Assembly: GCA_027328265.1 (NCBI GenBank)
Contig: DAHVVD010000034.1
Span: forward strand, 1 to 10,980
Direction of reading: 5' to 3'
Source of the DNA: Microcaldota archaeon
GTDB lineage: Archaea; Micrarchaeota; Micrarchaeia; Micrarchaeales; CABMGC01
DNA length: 10,980 nucleotides
Made by a program: the position numbers and the translations under genes. A model generated the notes under the pieces. That model was not told where the DNA came from. It ran no database searches and saw nothing but the letters and a program-made list of their open reading frames with translations. Numbering within the stretch: the stretch's first letter is position 1; each line of letters opens with the position of its first letter. Shown here one piece after another: positions 6,719 through 10,980 of this stretch.

Positions 6719-6727
6719 CTATATAAA
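6719..6727 (-). promoter_or_regulatory. TATA box of the aIF5A-S24e-S27ae-CPBP operon
   Basis: TTTATATAG on the minus strand is a good archaeal TATA match. A transcript starting about 26 nt downstream would begin near 6697 and leave a leader of roughly 36 nt before ATG 6661. This rules against translation from GTG 6712 unless another promoter exists. Confidence 0.6.
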
Positions 6728-6844
6728 CCCTGTGGCGGTTGCAAAGAGCAAAATTGCAATAGGGGAGATGCGAGACGACCCCAAGTAATAAAAATCTATA
6801 CCGCAAATAAACCTCATTTTCTAAATCTAGAAGTGGTATTTTAA

Positions 6845-8137
6845 ATGGGCTTCAAAAGAGTTTTGTCTTTCTCAGATATTTTATGGCTTGGAATAGGAGG
6901 GATGGTCGGCGTGGCAGTACTCACCTTTCCCTCAATGACCTACGCAAGCGCAGGTCCCTCGAGCATAATCTCCTGGATACTTGCAGGAGTCTTCTCCCTT
7001 CTCATGGCCCTGATCTACGCCGAGATGGTAACAGCATTTCCAAAATCAGGCGCGCTGGTTGTCTTCCCCTATCAGGCTTTCGGAAAGGGAAGGTTAGCCA
7101 GGTATCTCGCCTTCCTCGAGGGGATAGGTTATTACCTAGGCACTCTTTTCGGCATAGTAATCTCTGCGATAATAATAGGCAATTATGTCTCTCCGTTCTT
7201 CTCAAGCGGAATAGGATTGATAGTTGCAGGAGAGATCGCCCTTCTCTTTGTAGGTGTAATAAATCTGCTCGGAGCTAGGATGACAAGCGATGCAAACAAG
7301 GCCATGAGCATAATCTTCACAGTCTTCTTCTCAATCATAATAGTGCTCGCGCTCTTCCACGGGAAGTTTTCAAACCTGACGCCGTTTGTCTCAGGTAGCT
7401 CTGGCGCATACGGTATACTCTACTCCATACCTATAGCGATACTCGCTTACGGCTCCTGGACTGCCATAATAGCAGTTCCTGAGGAAACGAGAAACGTGAA
7501 GAAAATGGCCAAGGCAATCCTCTATTCCATAGCGATAGTCACGATCCTCTATGCGCTCCTAGTCCTTGCGACTTATGCGGGGCTGACGAAGGCAGGGATA
7601 GGCAGCAATTACTATTACCCCATACTCGGTCTGGTCTCCACCTTCAATAGCCCCTTCCTGACCGCTGCGTTCGAATTTAGTGCAGTGCTAGCGATACTCG
7701 CTGTCATGCTCGTGATGATCATGGCAAACTCGAGGATCATCTATGCTCTTGGCAAGCTGAACTTCCTGCCTAGCAGCATGGAAAAACTCTCCAAGAACTC
7801 TATACCGCTATATGCTACGCTCCTCTCCTTCGGCATTCCTATGCTCCTTACATTCTTCCCCTCGCAGTACTATCAGTACGTGATAATAGGCGCGGTAGTA
7901 GGGACAGGCATACCGAGGATAATAGATCTCGCTGCGTACCTGAAGATAAGGAAGAGCAAGGACTACAAGCCGCAGTTCAGGGTGAAGCATGGTCTTGCAA
8001 TCGCTGCAATAGCTCTGATTGGATTGCTTATTTCAGAGATAGGGATAAGCGCAAACGATGTCTTCTGGTCTGTTGCTACCCTTGTCCTGATCACCCTTGC
8101 CTTCGTCTTGGTAGAAAGATGGAGGAGTAGGGATTAG
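6845..8137 (+). CDS. APC superfamily amino-acid transporter
   Basis: A 430-residue integral membrane permease of the amino acid-polyamine-organocation superfamily, with about 12 hydrophobic segments. The unwound TM1 glycine motif (GIGGMVG, 16-22), the TM2 segment AEMVTAFPKSGA (59-70) followed by AFGKG, and the TM6-loop AYGSWTAIIAVPEETRN (201-216) are characteristic. It imports amino acids or organic cations by proton or sodium coupling, or exchanges them; the substrate cannot be predicted. ATG 6845 is the first start in frame. An AATAAA at 6806-6811 could be its TATA element with a very short leader, though this is weak. Its TAG overlaps the TAA of the convergent ribK by sharing TTAG. Confidence 0.93.
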   Translation: MGFKRVLSFSDILWLGIGGMVGVAVLTFPSMTYASAGPSSIISWILAGVFSLLMALIYAEMVTAFPKSGALVVFPYQAFGKGRLARYLAFLEGIGYYLGTLFGIVISAIIIGNYVSPFFSSGIGLIVAGEIALLFVGVINLLGARMTSDANKAMSIIFTVFFSIIIVLALFHGKFSNLTPFVSGSSGAYGILYSIPIAILAYGSWTAIIAVPEETRNVKKMAKAILYSIAIVTILYALLVLATYAGLTKAGIGSNYYYPILGLVSTFNSPFLTAAFEFSAVLAILAVMLVMIMANSRIIYALGKLNFLPSSMEKLSKNSIPLYATLLSFGIPMLLTFFPSQYYQYVIIGAVVGTGIPRIIDLAAYLKIRKSKDYKPQFRVKHGLAIAAIALIGLLISEIGISANDVFWSVATLVLITLAFVLVERWRSRD

Positions 8138-8529
8138 AGTTCTATCTCGACCTTCATCTCGTCGCCGTCCTTAAGCCCCAGTTTTTTCCTAAGGTCCTCG
8201 TTGTCTATAATTTCTAGAATATCTTTGTATCTGCCTTTCTCAGGAAAGACCACTGCGCACTTCTTGCCGCTTATATTCGCATGGAATACAGCTACGCCTC
8301 CAAAAGATCTCCCCTTGCTTTCAAAGCCATTTATCCAAATACCCTTTTTTGACTTCAGGGAGTTAAATTTCTCAATTGATTCAGGATCCACCTTAACGTT
8401 AAGCGTTCCGTGGAATGGAGCTATGCCGATGAGCTCGGCGAACTGCTTTTTGTACTCAGGGATGGACATGAAGTATTTACCTTCTCCAAGGCCTGAGGCT
8501 ATCCTTCCCCTTATAATGACTTTGGCCAT
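8134..8529 (-). CDS. ribK: CTP-dependent riboflavin kinase (archaeal DUF120 type)
   Basis: Phosphorylates riboflavin to FMN using CTP rather than ATP, the archaeal route to flavin cofactors. Family motifs are clear: GRIASGLGEGKYF (8-20), the Tyr-containing EYKKQF, PFHGTLNV (38-45) with the metal- and nucleotide-binding Thr/Asn, FGGVAVF, then DILEIID and LRKKLGLKDGDEM at the C-terminus. At 131 residues it is the single-domain form, without the N-terminal winged helix found in some archaea. ATG 8529 is preceded by a good Shine-Dalgarno (GGAGTG at 8535-8540, 7 nt from GGAG to the ATG), which fixes the start. It is 12 nt downstream of the ferritin-VIT gene and last in that operon. Confidence 0.95.
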   Translation of the reverse strand: MAKVIIRGRIASGLGEGKYFMSIPEYKKQFAELIGIAPFHGTLNVKVDPESIEKFNSLKSKKGIWINGFESKGRSFGGVAVFHANISGKKCAVVFPEKGRYKDILEIIDNEDLRKKLGLKDGDEMKVEIEL

Positions 8530-8534
8530 CCAGA

Positions 8535-8540
8535 CACTCC
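8535..8540 (-). promoter_or_regulatory. Shine-Dalgarno site of ribK
   Basis: GGAGTG in the 12-nt gap between the ferritin-VIT stop and ATG 8529 matches the archaeal anti-Shine-Dalgarno. It stands out because most starts in this window lack one. Confidence 0.6.
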
Positions 8541-8541
8541 G

Positions 8542-9480
8542 CTAAATTATAACTCCAAAGTAGTTCCTTGCTATGGTCCCGAGTATCACTGTAACAACTA
8601 CAGCGCCGAGGGATATCGCAAGCATCTCAATCACCCTCCATCTTATGCTAGTGCCGCTTACAACAGCTATTATCACAGAGGCCGTGGTGAGGATCAGGCT
8701 TACCAGGATTACTGCAAGTATTATCCCCAAGAAGCCGCTGAATCCAAGTGCAAATGGTATTATCGAGACAATAGCACCCAGGAAATAATATGCGCCAGTA
8801 TAGATGGCGTCACTGCCTGGGCTGCTGCTTTCAGGTTCGTCTACCTCCTCCAGGAGCCCATGCGACTTAGAGGAGAGATAGGCACCTCCAGCCATCGAGA
8901 GCGTGCCAGCTATGCCTATTATTATACCGCTGATCACGACCACGAGGCCGCTGCTTGCGACAACTGCTATGCCTGCAACAGCGGCAAGTATCTCCACAAG
9001 GCCGTCGTTGAGGCCGAGGACTATCGCCCTTATGTTGTTCAACCTGCCTTTGTAGCTGCGTATCCTATCTTTAAGGTACGCCTCGTTCCTCCGCTCGTCC
9101 TCTATTATGATATTAAGCCGCTTCCTTTCATACGCGGAGACTCCACCCACGCTGACTGTCTCTGTGTACTTGTTGAGCGCTCTCAGCTCGTTCCTGCTTA
9201 GCAGCATGGTAACAAAAGCAACCCCAATTATCCTTCTGGTGAGCACGAAAAGGTAAACTTTCAGGAGGACTATAAGCGGAGCCGTCTCCTGGGTCCCCTT
9301 TGCCCCGGCAAACTCTCTCCAGATTTCAAGATGGACCTTCTCCATTTCCGTAAGCCTGCCTAGCAAGGCCTTTAGATTCTTGTCTTTCTCTATCGTTGCA
9401 AGCTTCTTGTAAATCTCATAGTCGAGAAGCTCATCGTTGAGGAGTTTGTTTACAAGAATAGACTTTTTGGAGCCATCCAT
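8542..9480 (-). CDS. Membrane-bound ferritin: ferritin-like domain fused to VIT1/CCC1 transporter (MbfA/Er-VIT type)
   Basis: Two-domain, 312-residue protein. Residues about 8-140 form a ferritin/rubrerythrin-like four-helix region with likely iron ligands E17, E47, H50, E98 and E129; the second ExxH motif reads E129-R-R-N132, with Asn in place of His. From about 150 comes a VIT1/CCC1 transporter domain with GLNDGLVE (156-163, key D159), SMAGGAYLS (195-203, M196) and four or five membrane helices. Only a short acidic/serine loop (about 207-225) stands where plant VIT1 has its cytoplasmic metal-binding domain. In the bacterial MbfA family this fusion senses cytoplasmic Fe2+ and exports it, so an iron (or Mn2+) efflux role is inferred. 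ATG 9480 follows the HAM1 stop by 38 nt and a TATA-like TAAATA (9511-9516) lies in between, so it may also be transcribed separately. Confidence 0.9.
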   Translation of the reverse strand: MDGSKKSILVNKLLNDELLDYEIYKKLATIEKDKNLKALLGRLTEMEKVHLEIWREFAGAKGTQETAPLIVLLKVYLFVLTRRIIGVAFVTMLLSRNELRALNKYTETVSVGGVSAYERKRLNIIIEDERRNEAYLKDRIRSYKGRLNNIRAIVLGLNDGLVEILAAVAGIAVVASSGLVVVISGIIIGIAGTLSMAGGAYLSSKSHGLLEEVDEPESSSPGSDAIYTGAYYFLGAIVSIIPFALGFSGFLGIILAVILVSLILTTASVIIAVVSGTSIRWRVIEMLAISLGAVVVTVILGTIARNYFGVII

Positions 9481-9510
9481 GAGTCATTCAAAGATAATAT
9501 GAAAGATAGG

Positions 9511-9516
9511 TATTTA
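9511..9516 (-). promoter_or_regulatory. Possible internal TATA box for ferritin-VIT and ribK
   Basis: TAAATA on the minus strand is centred about 33 nt upstream of ATG 9480, in the 38-nt gap after the HAM1 stop. It predicts a transcript with a leader of about 6 nt. Weak evidence, match and spacing only. Confidence 0.3.
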
Positions 9517-9518
9517 GA

Positions 9519-10082
9519 CTAAGTGAGCGCCTTCTTTTTCAAGAGATAAGCTTTCAGTTTCATGAACGATTTTGCTCTAGCCGCAAATCTACCCTTCTCT
9601 TCAATGTTCATCTCCGCAAAAACCTTTCTGCTGCCGTCAGGCATGAAGATAAACTCAAATCCAAAACCTTTTCTTCTGTGCTTTCCGCGAGGCTTGTCCA
9701 CTATGGTGCCATTGACAGACGAACTGAACACCTTCAGGCGTTTTCCTTCCAAGTATGCCACAGCTGTCCTTGCCTGAGCCCTCCTGCTCTTATATCTGTC
9801 CAGGAGCCTGCATATTCCTTCCTTCCCAACAGATAAGAGCATCGGTTTGATCAGTGCTCCTGGAAAGCCGTTGAGCGCCTCTATGTACAATCCCGTATCG
9901 TCAACCACTAGAGGGCCATCGAAACTCTCTCTCGCCTGCCTTATCTTGTGAACAATTACCTTATCGACATCCATGTCTTGGATCTCGTCCAGATCAATGG
10001 CCTTCTGGACAAGCCCCTTGCCTATTATCGCCCTGGCCTCGGCGAACTTCCCCACGTTTGAGGTCGCGAAATAAATCCTCAT
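9519..10082 (-). CDS. XTP/dITP pyrophosphatase, HAM1/RdgB family, with degenerate C-terminal motifs
   Basis: Hydrolyses non-canonical purine nucleoside triphosphates (XTP, ITP, dITP) to monophosphates, keeping them out of DNA and RNA. The N-terminal substrate motif TSNVGKFAEA (7-16), DDTGLYIEALNGFPG (61-75) with the catalytic Asp pair, and FAEMNIEEKGRF (155-166) identify the family; the length of 187 is normal. The usual GFGYDPIF reads GFGFEFIF (139-146), the SHR base-recognition motif reads AAR (167-169), and the segment after PG (ALIKPML) lacks the usual PYS. Substrate choice or activity may thus differ. The frame is open to 10217, but ATG 10082 gives the canonical MRIYFATSN start with a TATA-like box 26 nt upstream; the upstream part is non-coding in character. 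First gene of the HAM1/ferritin-VIT/ribK operon. Confidence 0.9.
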   Translation of the reverse strand: MRIYFATSNVGKFAEARAIIGKGLVQKAIDLDEIQDMDVDKVIVHKIRQARESFDGPLVVDDTGLYIEALNGFPGALIKPMLLSVGKEGICRLLDRYKSRRAQARTAVAYLEGKRLKVFSSSVNGTIVDKPRGKHRRKGFGFEFIFMPDGSRKVFAEMNIEEKGRFAARAKSFMKLKAYLLKKKALT

Positions 10083-10103
10083 GCAATCAAATAAGTATGT
10101 TAT

Positions 10104-10113
10104 CAATAAAATA
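10104..10113 (-). promoter_or_regulatory. TATA-like element for the HAM1 operon
   Basis: GTATTTTATT on the minus strand (AATAAAATAC on plus) is centred about 26 nt from ATG 10082, fitting a leaderless HAM1 transcript. It lies in the AT-rich divergent gap shared with the proline dehydrogenase and could serve that gene only if its leader is absent. Confidence 0.4.
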
Positions 10114-10129
10114 CTTACTAAGTGTGCGG

Positions 10130-10969
10130 ATGTCAGTTGGAGATGCATTTGAGAGGCTAATCGCAGGAAGGTGGATAGCTGGAGAAAGCATAGATGATGC
10201 ATTGGAAGTAGCAACAACGCTAAACATTAATGGAATAACTGCGATGATAAACTACCTAGGTGAAGATTTCAAGGATAAACGAAAGATAGATGACGCCATT
10301 GACACTTATCTTAAACTCATGAAAAAAGCGAAAGAAAAGAAAGCAAGAATCTCTATATCTGTAAAACTAACCCAACTAGGATTGTGCATAAACAAAGAGA
10401 CTGCTGAGAAGAATTATTCAAGGATTGTTGCAGCCGCGCGAAAATTAGGGATCTTCGTCTGGATCGATATGGAAGAGTATCTATATATCGGCGATACGAT
10501 CCTGATTTACGAATCCGAAGTGAAGAAAAATGGTGCAGGCATCTGCATACAATCCTATCCAAAGAGGAGCATGAGTGATGTGAAGAGAATAATAAAGGGA
10601 AAGGGAATCATACGGTTGGTAAAAGGCGCCTACAGCGCAAGTAGCGGCATTGCGTATCCAACCAGAGCCGAGAGCACCGACAATTACAGCAGGATAATGG
10701 ATTACCTCTTCAGGAACTCAAAGAGGTTCATGCTCGCAACGCACGACGAGAAGATGATCTCTAAGGCCCTGGCTTTGCAAAAGAAAAGCAAGGCTGACGT
10801 CTCGTTCGCAATGCTGAAGGGAATACGCAACAGGCGAGCAATTGAACTTGCAGAAGAAAGACAACATGTCTCTATCTACGTGCCATTCGGAAGCGAATGG
10901 ATTGCTTACACATATAGAAGAATGAGGGAATTTAGCAACTTAAAACTAGTGCTTAGATCCCTCCGCTAA
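10130..10969 (+). CDS. Proline dehydrogenase (monofunctional)
   Basis: FAD enzyme that oxidises proline to pyrroline-5-carboxylate, the first step of proline breakdown. From ATG 10130 (279 residues) the (beta/alpha)8 barrel motifs appear in order: SVKLTQLGL (77-85, Lys79), WIDMEEY (111-117, Asp113), CIQSYPKRS (139-147), IRLVKGAYS (161-169), TRAESTDNYS (178-187), ATHDEK (203-208), FAMLKGIR (226-233), YVPFGSEW (250-257) and the substrate-binding YRRMRE (262-267). The usual FQML is FAML. The start is uncertain: the frame is open from 10058, and ATG 10097 would add 11 residues. ATG 10130 is favoured because the longer versions run into the HAM1 coding end and AT-rich promoter sequence. The first half is richer in A than the neighbouring genes. 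No pyrroline-5-carboxylate dehydrogenase domain is attached, and none is in the window. Confidence 0.92.
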   Translation: MSVGDAFERLIAGRWIAGESIDDALEVATTLNINGITAMINYLGEDFKDKRKIDDAIDTYLKLMKKAKEKKARISISVKLTQLGLCINKETAEKNYSRIVAAARKLGIFVWIDMEEYLYIGDTILIYESEVKKNGAGICIQSYPKRSMSDVKRIIKGKGIIRLVKGAYSASSGIAYPTRAESTDNYSRIMDYLFRNSKRFMLATHDEKMISKALALQKKSKADVSFAMLKGIRNRRAIELAEERQHVSIYVPFGSEWIAYTYRRMREFSNLKLVLRSLR

Positions 10970-10980
10970 TGTTTTTCAAA

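Noticed and set aside
10083..10217. 45-residue N-terminal extension of HAM1
   Set aside because: The extension lies over the promoter and start of the divergent proline dehydrogenase, and the family N-terminus begins exactly at ATG 10082.

Overview
The window looks like a chromosomal stretch of an archaeon with a compact genome. It carries archaeal or archaeo-eukaryotic proteins: aIF5A with the hypusination loop, ribosomal proteins S24e and S27ae, an archaeal-type CTP-dependent riboflavin kinase (DUF120), and an IleRS with archaeal-looking signatures. It also shows TATA-like boxes about 25-30 nt upstream of start codons, near-leaderless starts, convergent genes with touching or overlapping stops, and heavy use of AGG/AGA/ATA codons. 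A small-genome lineage (for example DPANN/Micrarchaeota) is possible, but this is inference and no 16S or other phylogenetic marker was compared.

Layout. Positions 1-101 hold the 3' end of a plus-strand zinc-ribbon protein, possibly ribosomal L34e. Positions 102-443 are a convergent intergenic region with short hairpins and a doubtful opposite-strand reading frame. IleRS runs on the minus strand (444-3572) and shares a 79-bp divergent promoter with a plus-strand pair: a CDP-alcohol phosphatidyltransferase (3652-4287) and a family 2 glycosyltransferase (4296-5006). That pair is probably an operon for polar-lipid headgroup synthesis or glycosylation.

A minus-strand operon follows, read from right to left: aIF5A (start re-assigned to 6661), S24e, a 50-residue S27ae, and a CPBP intramembrane protease (5013-5624). 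Across a 180-bp divergent region, an APC-family amino-acid transporter lies on the plus strand (6845-8137). Its stop overlaps the stop of a second minus-strand operon: XTP/dITP pyrophosphatase (HAM1/RdgB) -> ferritin-VIT fusion (membrane-bound ferritin) -> CTP-dependent riboflavin kinase. Divergent from HAM1, a monofunctional proline dehydrogenase runs to the right edge.

The genes cover translation, membrane lipid synthesis, amino-acid uptake and proline oxidation, iron handling, flavin synthesis and nucleotide-pool cleaning. I see no mobile element that I can name with confidence, no tRNA, rRNA or CRISPR array, and no clear new multi-gene system. The best leads are at the level of protein motifs and gene starts: a split CDP-alcohol transferase signature, a ferritin-VIT with His->Asn at a predicted iron ligand, a HAM1 protein with a degenerate C-terminal signature, and a CPBP gene with no ordinary start whose frame opens back into S27ae.
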